A DNA stretch of 64,000 bases from Snodgrassella alvi (lineage in GTDB: Bacteria; Pseudomonadota; Gammaproteobacteria; Burkholderiales; Neisseriaceae), in NCBI RefSeq assembly GCF_002777825.1, contig NZ_MEIR01000081.1, positions 1 to 64,000 on the forward strand, read 5' to 3'. Positions 38,499 through 48,850 of this stretch are shown in pieces. A program made the position numbers and the translations under genes. Position 1 is the stretch's first letter, and every line of letters begins with the position of its first letter. The notes beneath the pieces were generated by a model. That model was not told the DNA's origin and searched no databases. It saw only the letters and a program-made list of their open reading frames with translations.

Positions 38499-40127
38499 GT
38501 GATCAGTACCAATAATATTACGATGCAGTTTGGCGCTAAGCCATTGTTTGAAAATGTGTCGGTGAAGTTCGGTGGCGGCCATCGTTATGGTTTGATTGGT
38601 GCCAACGGTTCAGGTAAATCAACTTTTATGAAAATTCTGGGTGGCGATCTGGAACCTAGTAGCGGTGAAGTTGCCATCGATCAGGGGCTGCGGCTGGGTA
38701 AGCTGCGCCAGGATCAGTTTGCATATGAAGATATGCGGGTGCTGGACGTGGTGTTGATGGGGCATACGGAAATGTGGGCAGCCATGACAGAGCGTGATGC
38801 CATCTATGCCAATCCAGATGCCACTGAAGATGATTATATGCGCGCGGCTGATCTGGAAGCTAAGTTTGCCGAGTATGACGGTTATACGGCTGAGGCACGC
38901 GCCGCCGAATTGCTTGCCGGTGTGGGTATTGATGAGCATTTACATAATGCTAGCATGAGTGAAGTGGCGCCCGGCTTTAAACTGCGTGTGCTGCTGGCAC
39001 AGGCACTGTTTTCCAAACCGGATGTGCTGTTGCTGGATGAACCTACCAATAATCTGGATATCAATACCATTCGCTGGCTGGAGGGGGTATTGAATAGCTA
39101 TGAATCTACCATGATTATTATTTCACACGACCGCCACTTCCTGAATGAAGTATGCACTTATATGGCGGATGTGGATTATGGCGGCATTACGCTGTATCCG
39201 GGGAATTATGACGATTATATGCTGGCTTCAACTCAGGCACGTGAACGTACTCTGAAAGATAATGCCAAAGCCAAAGAGAAATTGCAGGAGTTACAGGAAT
39301 TTGTGGCACGTTTTTCTGCCAATAAATCCAAGGCACGTCAGGCAACCAGTCGTGCCAAGCTGGCAGACAAAATCAAGGCGGATATGGTAGAAGTGAAGCC
39401 ATCCAGCCGTCAGAGTCCATTTATTCGCTTTAACTTTGATGACAAGAAAAAATTACACCGACAAGCGTTGGAGGTACAAGATTTATCCAAACGTTTTGAC
39501 CGGCAACTGTTTAAAAAGCTGAATCTGATGCTGGATGCTGGTGAGCGACTGGCCATTATCGGCCCGAATGGTGCCGGTAAATCTACACTGCTAAAATTAC
39601 TGGCCGGTGCATACGATGAAGCGTGTAACGAAGGTATCAAGGCAGATACCGGTACAGTTAGATGGGCGGAAAAAGCACAGGTAGGCTATTATCCGCAAGA
39701 CCACGAAAATGATTTTGATGTACCGATGACCTTGACAGAGTGGATGCGCCAGTGGGGTAAAGAGGGCGATGATGAGCAGGTAATTCGCGGTACTTTGGGG
39801 CGTTTGCTTTTTGGCAGCAATGAAGTGGGCAAGCAGGTGCAGGTACTGTCGGGTGGTGAAAAAGGCCGTATGCTGTATGGCAAGCTGATTTTGCAGGAAC
39901 CGAATGTGTTGGTGATGGATGAACCCACTAACCACATGGATATGGAAAGCATTGAAGCGTTAAACATGGCGCTGGAAAAATTCCCGGGTACGTTGGTGTT
40001 TGTATCTCATGATCGCCAGTTTGTTTCCAGTCTGGCTACACAGATTCTTGAGCTGGATGGTGAAGGCGGTTTTGAGTATTATCTGGGTGATTATGAAGGC
40101 TATCTGGCCAAAAAAGGTTTGGTCTGA
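38499..40127 (+). CDS. ybiT: ABC-F family ATPase YbiT
   Basis: A 542-residue soluble twin ABC ATPase acting on ribosomes. First Walker A is GANGSGKST with [11 protein letters not shown]; the second is GPNGAGKST with LSGGEKGRM and MDEPTNHMD. The linker [23 protein letters not shown] is typical of ABC-F, and overall wording matches YbiT rather than EttA. The start is GTG at 38499 behind AAAGGA; the 20 open codons before it are not conserved. A terminator follows. Confidence 0.9.
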   Translation: MISTNNITMQFGAKPLFENVSVKFGGGHRYGLIGANGSGKSTFMKILGGDLEPSSGEVAIDQGLRLGKLRQDQFAYEDMRVLDVVLMGHTEMWAAMTERDAIYANPDATEDDYMRAADLEAKFAEYDGYTAEARAAELLAGVGIDEHLHNASMSEVAPGFKLRVLLAQALFSKPDVLLLDEPTNNLDINTIRWLEGVLNSYESTMIIISHDRHFLNEVCTYMADVDYGGITLYPGNYDDYMLASTQARERTLKDNAKAKEKLQELQEFVARFSANKSKARQATSRAKLADKIKADMVEVKPSSRQSPFIRFNFDDKKKLHRQALEVQDLSKRFDRQLFKKLNLMLDAGERLAIIGPNGAGKSTLLKLLAGAYDEACNEGIKADTGTVRWAEKAQVGYYPQDHENDFDVPMTLTEWMRQWGKEGDDEQVIRGTLGRLLFGSNEVGKQVQVLSGGEKGRMLYGKLILQEPNVLVMDEPTNHMDMESIEALNMALEKFPGTLVFVSHDRQFVSSLATQILELDGEGGFEYYLGDYEGYLAKKGLV

Positions 40128-40138
40128 TTTTGTGCTGA

Positions 40139-40165
40139 CTACCTGTGTTTACAGGTAGTTTTTTT
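40139..40165 (+). terminator. Terminator after ybiT
   Basis: A perfect 8-bp stem CTACCTGT/ACAGGTAG with a 4-base loop and a T7 tail, just past the ybiT stop. Confidence 0.9.
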
Positions 40166-40181
40166 ATATGGGAGAAAGATA

Positions 40182-40727
40182 ATGAATATAGACAGGAATG
40201 ATACGGTGAAACTGGTAGATTGTACGGAAAAAGAACACGCGGCAGCCATTCTGGCGCTTTTTAACGATACTATTGCTGGTTCTACTGCCCTGTATGATTA
40301 TGAACCGCGCTCACTGTCATTCATGGAAGGCTGGTTTGCAGCCAAGCGTGCGCGCAACTGGCCGGTAATTGGTGCAGTGAACGGTCAGGGAGAACTGCTG
40401 GCCTTTGCCTCATGGGGTGCATTCCGGGATTATCCGGCTAATAAATACACTGTAGAACACAGTGTGTATGTACGCAATGACTGCCGGCGGCAGGGGCTGG
40501 CACGCAAGCTGATGCAGGAGCTGATTGCTCGTGCACAAAAGGCAGATATACATGTATTAATGGGCGTAATTGATGCAGCCAATAGTGGCAGCATAGCCCT
40601 GCATGAGCAGCTTGGCTTCAAACATGTGGGTACATTGCCGCAGATTGGTTTCAAGTTTGGTCACTGGCTGGATGCGGCGCTATACCAGCTCATTCTGGAA
40701 ACACCAGCGCAGCCTGTGGATGGCTGA
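40182..40727 (+). CDS. GNAT N-acetyltransferase (PAT/MnaT-like)
   Basis: A 181-residue GNAT protein resembling phosphinothricin/L-amino-acid N-acetyltransferases: FNDTIAGSTALYDYEPRS at the N-terminus, EHSVYVRNDCRRQGLARKLMQEL (acetyl-CoA motif A) and ANSGSIALHEQLGFKHVGTL. It is preceded by GGGAGAAAG. Substrate is probably a small amino acid or its analogue. Confidence 0.85.
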   Translation: MNIDRNDTVKLVDCTEKEHAAAILALFNDTIAGSTALYDYEPRSLSFMEGWFAAKRARNWPVIGAVNGQGELLAFASWGAFRDYPANKYTVEHSVYVRNDCRRQGLARKLMQELIARAQKADIHVLMGVIDAANSGSIALHEQLGFKHVGTLPQIGFKFGHWLDAALYQLILETPAQPVDG

Positions 40728-40745
40728 TAAACACATGATGCTATT

Positions 40746-41132
40746 TCAGGCGATTTTCAGCCACAAGTGTAAGCTCAGTAAACCGAGTATAGTAAGTAGC
40801 AAGGAACCGCCTGTATGCAGCAGCATATGGGCTATGGCAAGAGCATAGCGTTGTGACTGGAGTAATTGCACAGATTCGAGTGAAAAAGTTGAAAAAGTAG
40901 TCAGTCCGCCAAGAAAACCGGTAATCACAAACAAGCGCCATTCGGGTGCAATATTCACAAAGTACATAAACAGGCCGCTGGACAGGCCAATCAGATAGGC
41001 TCCTGTCCAGTTGGCTATTAATGTACCATATGGCAAGCCAGAATAAAGAGGATTCAGGCTGATACTCAGCAGCCAGCGCAAAATGGCACCCAGCGCAGCG
41101 CCGCTGGCAATGGCGAATAAAGATAAATACAT
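40746..41132 (-). CDS. crcB: Fluoride channel CrcB/Fluc
   Basis: A 128-residue protein of four transmembrane helices with the family signatures GTLIANWTGAYLIG (Asn of the pore) and GFLGGLTTFSTFS (sodium site and Phe box). It functions as a dual-topology homodimer exporting fluoride. I found no fluoride riboswitch in its short upstream region. Confidence 0.92.
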   Translation of the reverse strand: MYLSLFAIASGAALGAILRWLLSISLNPLYSGLPYGTLIANWTGAYLIGLSSGLFMYFVNIAPEWRLFVITGFLGGLTTFSTFSLESVQLLQSQRYALAIAHMLLHTGGSLLLTILGLLSLHLWLKIA

Positions 41133-41252
41133 AATGAATCCAGTAAAAATATGGGTATAGGATGATTTATTTTACGCTAAGGCTATATCCTTATTGCCAT
41201 GAGTAACTGAAATGACTACGCTAGGGTTTTAGTCACTGTAAAAAGTATTAAT

Positions 41253-41789
41253 ATGAATTTAACCGAAACTAAAATCACCAGCAAAGAAGTTTATCGTGGT
41301 TCGTTTTTAAATGTTTTAGAAGATACTGTCAGCTTGCCCAATGGAAATCAGGCACAGCGGGTGGTGGTACAGCATCCCGGTGCCGCAGCAGTATTGGCCG
41401 TGACCGCAGAGCAGCAAGTAGTACTGGTAAGACAATGGCGCTATCCAGTGAGAGAGGCCTTACTGGAAATTCCGGCGGGCAAGCTGGATGGCAAAAATGA
41501 AGATCCGGCTGATGCTGCCATGCGGGAGCTGGCGGAAGAGACTCCTTATACCGCAGCAGAGGTTAAACTTATTCATACTTTCTATACTGTGCCCGGTTTC
41601 GGTGATGAAAAAATGTATCTTTATCTGGCGGAAAATGTGCAGCCCAATAGTGCACTGGCCGCAGATGAGGATGAGATTCTTGAACCAGTATTGTTAAGCC
41701 GGGATGAAGTGCGTACGGCATTGGTCAATAACCAGATTCATGACGGTAAAACGCTGATTGCCTTGCAGTACTGGCTATTGTATTGCTAA
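41253..41789 (+). CDS. ADP-ribose pyrophosphatase-type NUDIX hydrolase
   Basis: A 178-residue NudF-like enzyme: VLVRQWRYPVREALLEIPAGKLD, then AAMRELAEET as the catalytic core of the Nudix box. The box has one extra residue between Gly and the first Glu and Pro-Tyr in place of the final Gly, which I regard as lineage variation. It likely hydrolyses ADP-ribose. The gloB gene follows after 17 bp on the same strand. Confidence 0.85.
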   Translation: MNLTETKITSKEVYRGSFLNVLEDTVSLPNGNQAQRVVVQHPGAAAVLAVTAEQQVVLVRQWRYPVREALLEIPAGKLDGKNEDPADAAMRELAEETPYTAAEVKLIHTFYTVPGFGDEKMYLYLAENVQPNSALAADEDEILEPVLLSRDEVRTALVNNQIHDGKTLIALQYWLLYC

Positions 41790-41806
41790 AACAGGAGTAA
41801 GCTGTG

Positions 41807-42565
41807 ATGCATATCGTACCATTACCAGCTCTGTCAGATAATTATATTTGGCTATTGCGACAGAAAAATCAGGCAATAGTGGTAGACCCGGGTGAAGCGG
41901 CCGTGGTGAAGCATTATCTGGCTGCACAGGCGTTAAACCTGAATGCTATCTGGCTTACCCATGCACACCATGACCATACTGGTGGGGTAGCAGCGTTAAA
42001 GCAACACTATCCACAGTGTGAGGTTATCGGTTGGGGTGAGTGGTCTGAGGTGAACAGAGCAGTAAATGAAGGCAGTGAATTTGAAGCTTTTGGACAACGG
42101 GTAGCTGTATGGCATATCCCCGGTCATACTGCTGATCATCTGGCTTATATATTGGCTGATTCTGCTGGTCAGCAGCGGGTATTTTGTGGTGATACCCTGT
42201 TTAGCGCCGGTTGCGGGCGGGTATTTACCGGAACTATGGCACAAATGTTTGCCAGCTTGCAGCGCTTAAACAGCTTGCCACCAGATACCTTATTTTATCC
42301 GGCACATGAATATACGGCAGCTAATTTAAAATTTGCTCAGGCTGTAGAACCGGATAATCCGGCAATCAGGCAGGCATTATTGCAGTCAGTAACATTACCC
42401 ACATTACCGGTCAGTCTGGCGCATGAACGTGATATCAACCCTTTTTTGCGTACCAGCCAGCCACAAGTTATCGCTTCAGTAGTGCAGAAAGGATTGCCTG
42501 AGCAGCAGTCCACTGAGCCACTGGCAGTATTTACTTGTTTGCGGGAATGGAAAAACCGTTTTTGA
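41807..42565 (+). CDS. gloB: Hydroxyacylglutathione hydrolase (glyoxalase II)
   Basis: A 252-residue metallo-beta-lactamase-fold enzyme with THAHHDHTGG (binuclear metal site), IPGHTADHLAY, FCGDTLFSAGCGRVF and the HEYTAANLKFA block of glyoxalase II. It hydrolyses S-D-lactoylglutathione in methylglyoxal detoxification. The ATG is used rather than the GTG one codon earlier, judged by spacing from AGGAG. It probably forms a transcript with the NUDIX gene. Confidence 0.92.
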   Translation: MHIVPLPALSDNYIWLLRQKNQAIVVDPGEAAVVKHYLAAQALNLNAIWLTHAHHDHTGGVAALKQHYPQCEVIGWGEWSEVNRAVNEGSEFEAFGQRVAVWHIPGHTADHLAYILADSAGQQRVFCGDTLFSAGCGRVFTGTMAQMFASLQRLNSLPPDTLFYPAHEYTAANLKFAQAVEPDNPAIRQALLQSVTLPTLPVSLAHERDINPFLRTSQPQVIASVVQKGLPEQQSTEPLAVFTCLREWKNRF

Positions 42566-42710
42566 TTACGGTATAGGTTACAGCATGTTATCATTGAGCC
42601 AGCATAATAATGAAGGAGTATATGAGTTGAAACAGAGCTGAGTGATAACAACTGATGATATCGACCAATAAAAGATTCATGGTGCTTTCAGCCTGTCAAC
42701 CTGTCTGAAT

Positions 42711-44075
42711 ATGAAAACAACTTCGCCATACTGTATGAACTGGACACAATTATTAAGTGTCCAACGTTTTAAACCGGATAATGGCTGTATCGTGCCTACC
42801 GTGACCGCTTCCAGTGAAGAAGGCGCGGAGGCTTTACGTACTGATTTTCACATAGATTATGATCGTGTGGTGTTTTCCAGCGGTTTTCGTCGTCTGGCAC
42901 GTAAAACGCAGGTGCATCCGTTTGCCTTGCATGACCACACGCACAACCGTCTCACTCATAGTGTTGAGGTGGCCAGTGTCGGGCGTAGCTTGGGCAATCG
43001 TGTCGGTGTTATGCTGGCTGCCGGTAATTTCCTACCACCGGGCAGTCATGCTGCCGATATTGGTGCGATAGTACAGGTAGCCTGTCTGGCGCATGATTTT
43101 GGTAATCCGCCGTTTGGACATACCGGTGAAGATGCACTGCGAGAATGGTTTCGTGATCCGCAGCATGCTCATTATTTGCAGGAATTGAGCAATACTGAGC
43201 GCAATGATATTGAAACCTATGAAGGAAATGCACATAGTCTGCGTCTGGTAGCCAGTCTGGAAATGTATCAGAACGCTGGCGGTATGCGTCTCACCGCAGC
43301 AGTTATCGGTGCCCTGCTGAAATATCCTTGGACAAGTTCGGCTGAGCAGGGGCGGTGTAAATTTAATATCTATCAGACAGAATTGCCTTTTATTCGGTGC
43401 GTTGCCCAGCAGCTTGGCCTGCCACTGTCGGGTGAAAATCACTGGGTACGACATCCATTATCGTATTTGATGGAAGCTGCTGATGATATTTGCTACGCTT
43501 TATTGGATCTGGAAGACGCAGTTGAGCTGGGCTTGTTACAAGTTGATGAAGTAGAGCAAATCTTATCCAGACTAACCAATAAAGAATATGAATGGCACTC
43601 TTATGCCAGTCAGGAACGTTGTGCCCGTTTGCGTGGGATTGCCATTGGTCGCGCAGTAGATGATATTGCACATACTTTTATCAAACACCACGGTGATTTA
43701 TTGAATGGCTCATTTCGCGGCAAAGATTTACTTGCACTGGCCAGTCCCGATGTAAATGAAGCGTTGAATGCAGCTAAGGAGCTGGCACGGACGCGCATAT
43801 TTCACCATCAGAGCAAGCTGATTACAGAAATCGCCACTTTTCCCTGTATTGGTTCGATACTGGGTTTGCTGATACCGGCTGTGCATGCCTTTATTAAAAC
43901 CGATAAATTAAGCAAACGGCAGGAGCTAGCCTTGTCATTATTAGAGCATCAGAAGCTAAGCAGAAAAGATAGTTTGTATCTGGCCTATATGAAAGTGCTG
44001 GATTTTGTCGGCGGCATGACGGATAACACCGCAGCAAAACTGGCGCGTGAAGTATCCGGTATTGGTATGTTGTAG
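42711..44075 (+). CDS. dgt: dGTP triphosphohydrolase
   Basis: A 454-residue HD-domain enzyme splitting dGTP to deoxyguanosine and triphosphate. It shows RTDFHIDYDRVVFSSGFRRLARKTQV, RLTHSVEVA (first metal His), CLAHDFGNPPFGHTGEDAL (HD motif) and YLMEAADDICYALLD. Start: the ATG at 42711 or the one at 42735 (MNWTQLL); neither has a good ribosome-binding site, and the conserved region begins at the second. Confidence 0.9.
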   Translation: MKTTSPYCMNWTQLLSVQRFKPDNGCIVPTVTASSEEGAEALRTDFHIDYDRVVFSSGFRRLARKTQVHPFALHDHTHNRLTHSVEVASVGRSLGNRVGVMLAAGNFLPPGSHAADIGAIVQVACLAHDFGNPPFGHTGEDALREWFRDPQHAHYLQELSNTERNDIETYEGNAHSLRLVASLEMYQNAGGMRLTAAVIGALLKYPWTSSAEQGRCKFNIYQTELPFIRCVAQQLGLPLSGENHWVRHPLSYLMEAADDICYALLDLEDAVELGLLQVDEVEQILSRLTNKEYEWHSYASQERCARLRGIAIGRAVDDIAHTFIKHHGDLLNGSFRGKDLLALASPDVNEALNAAKELARTRIFHHQSKLITEIATFPCIGSILGLLIPAVHAFIKTDKLSKRQELALSLLEHQKLSRKDSLYLAYMKVLDFVGGMTDNTAAKLAREVSGIGML

Positions 44076-44156
44076 ATTTTTGCCAGGCTTGTTTATTAAA
44101 TTATATTATAAATCATATTGATATGTATTTATTTTGTTTTTATAGTAGTTTTCTGC

Positions 44157-44185
44157 TTGCCAAATGTCAGATTATTGCGTATTAT
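44157..44185 (+). promoter_or_regulatory. tRNA operon promoter
   Basis: TTGCCA (44157-44162), a 17-base spacer and TATTAT (44180-44185), followed at once by CGCGC. The GC-rich discriminator is typical of stringently controlled stable-RNA promoters. Confidence 0.75.
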
Positions 44186-44231
44186 CGCGCTTCTTGATTT
44201 TCGGTGACTCTTAAACGAGTTCGAAAGCAAT

Positions 44232-44308
44232 GCACCCGTAGCTCAGTTGGATAGAGTATCTGGCTACGAACCAGAGGGTCGGGCGTTCGAATCGCTCCGG
44301 GTGCACCA
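44232..44308 (+). tRNA. tRNA-Arg (anticodon ACG)
   Basis: A 77-base cloverleaf including encoded CCA. The anticodon arm TCTGG-CTACGAA-CCAGA shows ACG, whose A34 is normally edited to inosine to read CGU/CGC/CGA. Acceptor arms GCACCCG/CGGGTGC pair fully and the T-loop is TTCGAAT. Confidence 0.95.
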
Positions 44309-44318
44309 TCAAGACAAC

Positions 44319-44393
44319 GCGCCCATCGTCTAGCGGTTAGGACATCGCCCTTTCACGGCGGTAACCGGGGTTCGATTCCCCGTGGGCGTGCCA
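44319..44393 (+). tRNA. tRNA-Glu (anticodon TTC)
   Basis: A 75-base cloverleaf with encoded CCA, 10 bases after tRNA-Arg. The anticodon arm CGCCC-TTTCACG-GCGGT carries TTC, and the T-arm CGGGG-TTCGATT-CCCCG is perfect. The acceptor stem closes with a G-T wobble at the first pair. Confidence 0.93.
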
Positions 44394-44401
44394 GATTCTG
44401 A

Positions 44402-44432
44402 AAACCTGCTTGATTTTTCCAAGCAGGTTTTT
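44402..44432 (+). terminator. Terminator of the tRNA operon
   Basis: An 11-bp stem (AAACCTGCTTG/CAAGCAGGTTT) with a T-rich loop and T-run lies 8 bases after the tRNA-Glu CCA. Confidence 0.9.
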
Positions 44433-44554
44433 ATTTTGTTTACAATCTGTCGCAGTGATGTATTTATCTGGCGGCTATTTGTTTCAACAACCTTACTTAT
44501 TAGTATGCTAACTGGATAAGTTTGAATTATATAACAGATACAGAGGGAGTCAAC

Positions 44555-46591
44555 TTATACACCCAGATAAGCGGCACGTTGAGACAGCCACCGTTGTAAA
44601 TGCTTATTGACTACTTCTGGTTGCTGGCTAATCAGTATCGGTGCCAGATCACGTGCTTTTTCCAATAATGGTAAATCTTCTTCCAGATTGGCAAAACGCA
44701 GCATGGGCACACCGCTTTGGCGCGCCCCCAGAAATTCTCCCGGGCCACGGATATTTAAATCTTGTCTGGCAATCTCAAAACCATCAGTATTTTCGTAAAT
44801 TACTTTCAGGCGCGCTTTAGCCAAATCGCCCAGCGGCTCACTAAACAGCAATACACAGCGACTGGCTGCTGCTCCACGTCCCACGCGTCCGCGCAGCTGA
44901 TGTAATTGCGCCAGTCCCATACGCTCCGCATGTTCGATAACCATCAGGCTGGCATTGGGCACATCCACCCCTACCTCAATCACGGTAGTTGCTACTAATA
45001 CCTGCGTACTACCTTCGACAAATGCAGCCATCACAGCCGCTTTTTCCGCAGGTTTCAGACGGCCATGTATCAGGCCTATGGTCAGTTCCGGCAAGGCGGC
45101 CTGTAATTGGGCAGCAGTATCCACAGCTGTTTGTAGTTGTAATACTTCTGACTCCTCAATTAATGGGCATACCCAGTATACCTGCCGCCCCTGAGCGCAA
45201 GTATGCTTCACCAGTTTTTCCACGTCATGCCGGCGCGCACTGTTCACCAAACGAGTTACTACCGGCGTGCGTCCGGGCGGCAATTCATCAATCACCGAAA
45301 CATCCAGATCAGCAAAAAAACTCATTGCCAGTGTGCGCGGTATCGGTGTGGCAGACATCATTAACTGATGTACATCATCTCCTTTATTCTTTAAGGCCAG
45401 ACGCTGGGCTACGCCAAAGCGGTGTTGTTCATCAACAATAACCAACCCCAGATTATGAAAGGCCACATCATTCTGAAACAGCGCATGCGTGCCAACGGCC
45501 AGTTGAACCGTACCGTTTGCCAGTTCATTTTTGGCCTCTTCACGGGCTTTTTTGCGCACACTGCCGGAAAGCCAGGCAATCCTGATTCCCAATGGCGCAA
45601 ACCATTGCTGAAATTTCAGGTAATGCTGTTCAGCCAGAATTTCTGTGGGCGCCATTACCGCTACCTGAAAACCTGCTTCCATTGCTGCTGCGGCAGCAAG
45701 TGCACAAACAATGGTTTTGCCACTGCCCACGTCTCCCTGCAATAAACGGTGCATCGGATGACTTTGTGCCAAATCTTTAGTAATTTCAGCAATGGCACGC
45801 TGTTGTGCCGTGGTTAAGGCGAAACCCAGATTAGCCTGTAAAGGTTGGCTGATATGCCCGTCACCACATAAAGCTGTAGCATGACCATTCAAACGTTGCT
45901 GGCGTGCCAGCCGCATTGATAATTGCTGTGCCAGCAATTCATCGAATTTCAGTCGCTGCCATGCGGGTAAAGTGCCATCATGTAAATCTCGCGCCGTGTA
46001 CTCGGGTGGAGGAGAATGCAGAAAAGTCAGACTTTCCAGAAAGGGCGGTAACTGCAATTGTTGTAATAGTTCGGCTGGCAAGGTATCGTCGGCTGGCAGA
46101 TGCTTGAGCGCAGCTTGAATCAGGCGGTGTAAAGTGGGTTGATTCAGTCCATTAACTGTAGGGTAGATTGGTGTCAGACTTTCGGCTAATCCTTTGTCGA
46201 TATCAGTACGAATTTTGGGATGTACCATTTCATCACCAAAAAAACCATGTCTGATTTCACCTAGCGTACGAATCACATTGCCTTCTGCCAGTTGTTTTTG
46301 CTGACTAGGATAAAAATGTAGAAAACGCAGATACAAAACATGGCCGGACACATCTTTGACTTGTACTACTAACTGTTTGCGTGGACGAAATTGTATTTGC
46401 TGATGGATTACCGTTGCTTCAATCTGTACTGGTACACCTGTCTGAGCATCAGCAATTGGTGTGATATGAGTTTCATCCTCATAGCGTAAAGGCAAGTGCA
46501 GAGCTAAATCCCAGATATTACTGATATTGAGCTTGGCCAGTTTGGCAAGAGTGCCTGCACTAACTGGAAAAGGAAAAGCAGTAGTAGACAT
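44555..46591 (-). CDS. recG: ATP-dependent DNA helicase RecG
   Basis: A 678-residue branch-migration helicase that reverses stalled forks. N-terminal wedge domain (LPLRYEDETHI), Walker A GDVGSGKT, DEQHRFG (DExH box), SATPIPRT, then C-terminal motifs QLRGRVGRG and the RecG-specific tail RGPGEFLGARQSG. Either the first Met (seven codons upstream, 46612) or the Met used here could start it; neither shows a clear ribosome-binding site. Convergent with the tRNA operon. Confidence 0.93.
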   Translation of the reverse strand: MSTTAFPFPVSAGTLAKLAKLNISNIWDLALHLPLRYEDETHITPIADAQTGVPVQIEATVIHQQIQFRPRKQLVVQVKDVSGHVLYLRFLHFYPSQQKQLAEGNVIRTLGEIRHGFFGDEMVHPKIRTDIDKGLAESLTPIYPTVNGLNQPTLHRLIQAALKHLPADDTLPAELLQQLQLPPFLESLTFLHSPPPEYTARDLHDGTLPAWQRLKFDELLAQQLSMRLARQQRLNGHATALCGDGHISQPLQANLGFALTTAQQRAIAEITKDLAQSHPMHRLLQGDVGSGKTIVCALAAAAAMEAGFQVAVMAPTEILAEQHYLKFQQWFAPLGIRIAWLSGSVRKKAREEAKNELANGTVQLAVGTHALFQNDVAFHNLGLVIVDEQHRFGVAQRLALKNKGDDVHQLMMSATPIPRTLAMSFFADLDVSVIDELPPGRTPVVTRLVNSARRHDVEKLVKHTCAQGRQVYWVCPLIEESEVLQLQTAVDTAAQLQAALPELTIGLIHGRLKPAEKAAVMAAFVEGSTQVLVATTVIEVGVDVPNASLMVIEHAERMGLAQLHQLRGRVGRGAAASRCVLLFSEPLGDLAKARLKVIYENTDGFEIARQDLNIRGPGEFLGARQSGVPMLRFANLEEDLPLLEKARDLAPILISQQPEVVNKHLQRWLSQRAAYLGV

Positions 46592-46733
46592 GGTGAAACA
46601 GTTAAAAGACATAATGCAATATTGCTACCATAGCATGTTTAATCGCATATCGCTATTCTGGCCGGCTTTACCTCAATTGATGGCGGATAAATGACTGGAG
46701 ATTATTTAACAAGTTTGTTTACCGCAAAAATAA

Positions 46734-46777
46734 ACCCGTTCTGCTAACCGGTAATTTTTTTCCGCAGCAAAACGGGT
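46734..46777 (-). terminator. Terminator of ilvD
   Basis: ACCCGTTCTGC and GCAG...AACGGGT pair around a 19-base loop, with one small bulge, 17 bp beyond the ilvD stop; the - strand continues TTTATTTTTG. Confidence 0.65.
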
Positions 46778-46793
46778 GGCTTTTCAGAAGCAA

Positions 46794-48662
46794 TTAATCC
46801 TGTCGTTCTACTTGTGTTACATCACGTACTGCACCGGTATCTGCGCTGGTAGTCATCGCGGCATAGGCGCGTAAAGCAACGGAAACATGGCGCTGGCGTT
46901 TCACAGGTTTCCATGCACGGGCGCCACGGCTTTCCATTTCTGTACGGCGTTGTTGTAGTTCAGCATCGGATACAGCCAGATGAATCCGGCGTGCAGGAAT
47001 ATCGATTTCAATTATATCTCCTTCATGCACCAGACCAATATTGCCGCCTTCCGCCGCTTCTGGCGAAGCGTGGCCAATCGACAAGCCAGATGTGCCACCG
47101 GAAAAACGGCCATCGGTGAGCAGGGCACAGGCTTTACCTAATCCTTTGGATTTCAGATAGCTGGTTGGATAGAGCATTTCCTGCATGCCGGGGCCGCCTT
47201 TAGGACCTTCATAACGGATAATAACCACATCACCAGCCACAATTTGATTGCCCAGAATGGCTTCAACCGCCTCATCCTGACTTTCAAATACGCGGGCACG
47301 ACCGCTAAATTTAAGAATACTGTCGTCTACACCAGCGGTTTTCACCACACAGCCACGTTCAGCCAGATTGCCAAACAAAACTGCCAGACCGCCATCCTGT
47401 GAGTAGGCGTGTTCTTTATCACGGATACAGCCATTTGCGCGATCCAGATCAAGCGATGGCCACATACAGTTTTGCGAGAAAGCTTCGGTTGAACGTATAC
47501 CACCCGGCGCAGCCTGATAACGTTGTTTTGCCTCTGTATTGGCTGGATTGCTTACGTCCCAGTGTGCAATCGCATCTGCCAGCGTGGGCATGTGGACAGT
47601 ATGCACGCTGGTATCCAGCAGGCCGGCACGATTGAGCTGGGACAGAATGGCCATTACTCCGCCGGCACGATGTACATCTTCCATATGATATTTCTGCGTA
47701 GCTGGTGCAACTTTACACAGACAGGGTACATGTCGGCTTAACTGGTCAATATCGGCCATTTTGAAATTAACCCCAGCTTCGGTCGCAGCGGCAAGCAGGT
47801 GCAATACTGTATTGGTAGAACCGCCCATAGCAATATCCAGGCTCATGGCATTATTGAACGCTGCCTCGGTGGCAATGCTGCGAGGAAGAACACTGCTATC
47901 ATCCTGCTCATAATAGCGTCTGGCTAATTCAACAATACGCCGGCCTGCTTCGAGAAACAGCTCTTTACGTAAAGCATGGGTGGCCAGTAAAGAACCATTA
48001 CCGGGTAAAGATAAGCCCAGTGCTTCAGTCAGACAGTTCATTGAATTGGCAGTAAACATGCCTGAGCAAGAACCGCAGGTAGGGCAGGCGCTGCGTTCTA
48101 CACTGGCTACAGTTTCATCGCTGATGTTATCGTTGCCGGCTTCAATCATGGCATCAATCAAATCCAGCTTGCGTATTTGTTGCTGTCCATTAGTCGTAGC
48201 GATGATTTTGCCGGCTTCCATTGGCCCACCGGATACAAATATGGTTGGAATGTTCAGGCGCATCGACGCCATCAGCATTCCTGGTGTAATTTTGTCACAG
48301 TTGGATATACACACTAGCGCGTCAGCACAGTGGGCATTAACCATATATTCAACACTATCAGCAATCAAATCACGAGAAGGTAGGCTGTACAGCATTCCCT
48401 CATGACCCATAGCAATGCCATCATCTACAGCAATAGTATTAAATTCTTTGGCAATCCCTCCGGAACGCTCAATTTCTTGTGCTACCAACTGACCAATATT
48501 ATGTAAATGCACATGGCCGGGAACAAATTGGGTGAATGAATTGGCAATGGCAATAATAGGTTTGCCAAAATCCTCATCGGCAACACCAGTTGCGCGCCAT
48601 AGTGCACGCGCGCCAGCCATATTGCGCCCGTGTGTAGAAGTTTGTGAACGGTATTGTGGCAT
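46794..48662 (-). CDS. ilvD: Dihydroxy-acid dehydratase
   Basis: A 622-residue Fe-S dehydratase making 2-keto-isovalerate and its isoleucine counterpart for branched-chain amino acids. Cluster cysteines lie in [13 protein letters not shown] and [11 protein letters not shown]; also [12 protein letters not shown] and [14 protein letters not shown] place the start at MPQYRSQTS, 7-8 bases after AAGGG; 18 more open codons upstream are unlikely. Part of this gene is duplicated as a pseudogene 1 kb upstream. Confidence 0.94.
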   Translation of the reverse strand: MPQYRSQTSTHGRNMAGARALWRATGVADEDFGKPIIAIANSFTQFVPGHVHLHNIGQLVAQEIERSGGIAKEFNTIAVDDGIAMGHEGMLYSLPSRDLIADSVEYMVNAHCADALVCISNCDKITPGMLMASMRLNIPTIFVSGGPMEAGKIIATTNGQQQIRKLDLIDAMIEAGNDNISDETVASVERSACPTCGSCSGMFTANSMNCLTEALGLSLPGNGSLLATHALRKELFLEAGRRIVELARRYYEQDDSSVLPRSIATEAAFNNAMSLDIAMGGSTNTVLHLLAAATEAGVNFKMADIDQLSRHVPCLCKVAPATQKYHMEDVHRAGGVMAILSQLNRAGLLDTSVHTVHMPTLADAIAHWDVSNPANTEAKQRYQAAPGGIRSTEAFSQNCMWPSLDLDRANGCIRDKEHAYSQDGGLAVLFGNLAERGCVVKTAGVDDSILKFSGRARVFESQDEAVEAILGNQIVAGDVVIIRYEGPKGGPGMQEMLYPTSYLKSKGLGKACALLTDGRFSGGTSGLSIGHASPEAAEGGNIGLVHEGDIIEIDIPARRIHLAVSDAELQQRRTEMESRGARAWKPVKRQRHVSVALRAYAAMTTSADTGAVRDVTQVERQD

Positions 48663-48703
48663 GATCATTCCCTTGTAATGTTTTTTTATCTGTAAATGTA
48701 AAA

Positions 48704-48732
48704 CAACTGTCAGCATGGTACGCAGACAGTTG
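48704..48732. promoter_or_regulatory. 8-bp inverted repeat upstream of ilvD
   Basis: CAACTGTC (48704-48711) and GACAGTTG (48725-48732) are exactly complementary with 13 bases between, about 40 bp before the ilvD start. On the - strand a CTGACA-N17-GATAAA promoter-like pair overlaps one arm, so this could be an operator or a terminator of the RDD gene upstream. Confidence 0.4.
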
Positions 48733-48754
48733 ATATTTGTAAACTCAGAGCTAA

Positions 48755-48800
48755 ACTTTAATTACAATGGTTGTAACCAGATAATTTGCAGTGTACGCCA
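48755..48800 (-). pseudogene. C-terminal relic of an RDD gene
   Basis: On the - strand this stretch reads [11 protein letters not shown] and stop, clearly related to the end of the intact RDD gene (DYLAKTIVIKAKK and stop). The preceding codons are frame-shifted. It lies between ilvD and the intact RDD gene, so it is one unit of a decayed RDD tandem array. Confidence 0.6.
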
Positions 48801-48850
48801 AAATTTATTTTTTTCGAAATAGTATGTGCTAATATGTATTATCTACATGG

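Noticed and set aside
41133-41252. Fluoride riboswitch upstream of crcB
   Set aside because: The short upstream region lacks the conserved fluoride aptamer segments.
44989-45441. 150-codon + strand frame opposite recG
   Set aside because: Shadow frame with no start signal; recG is strongly supported on the other strand.
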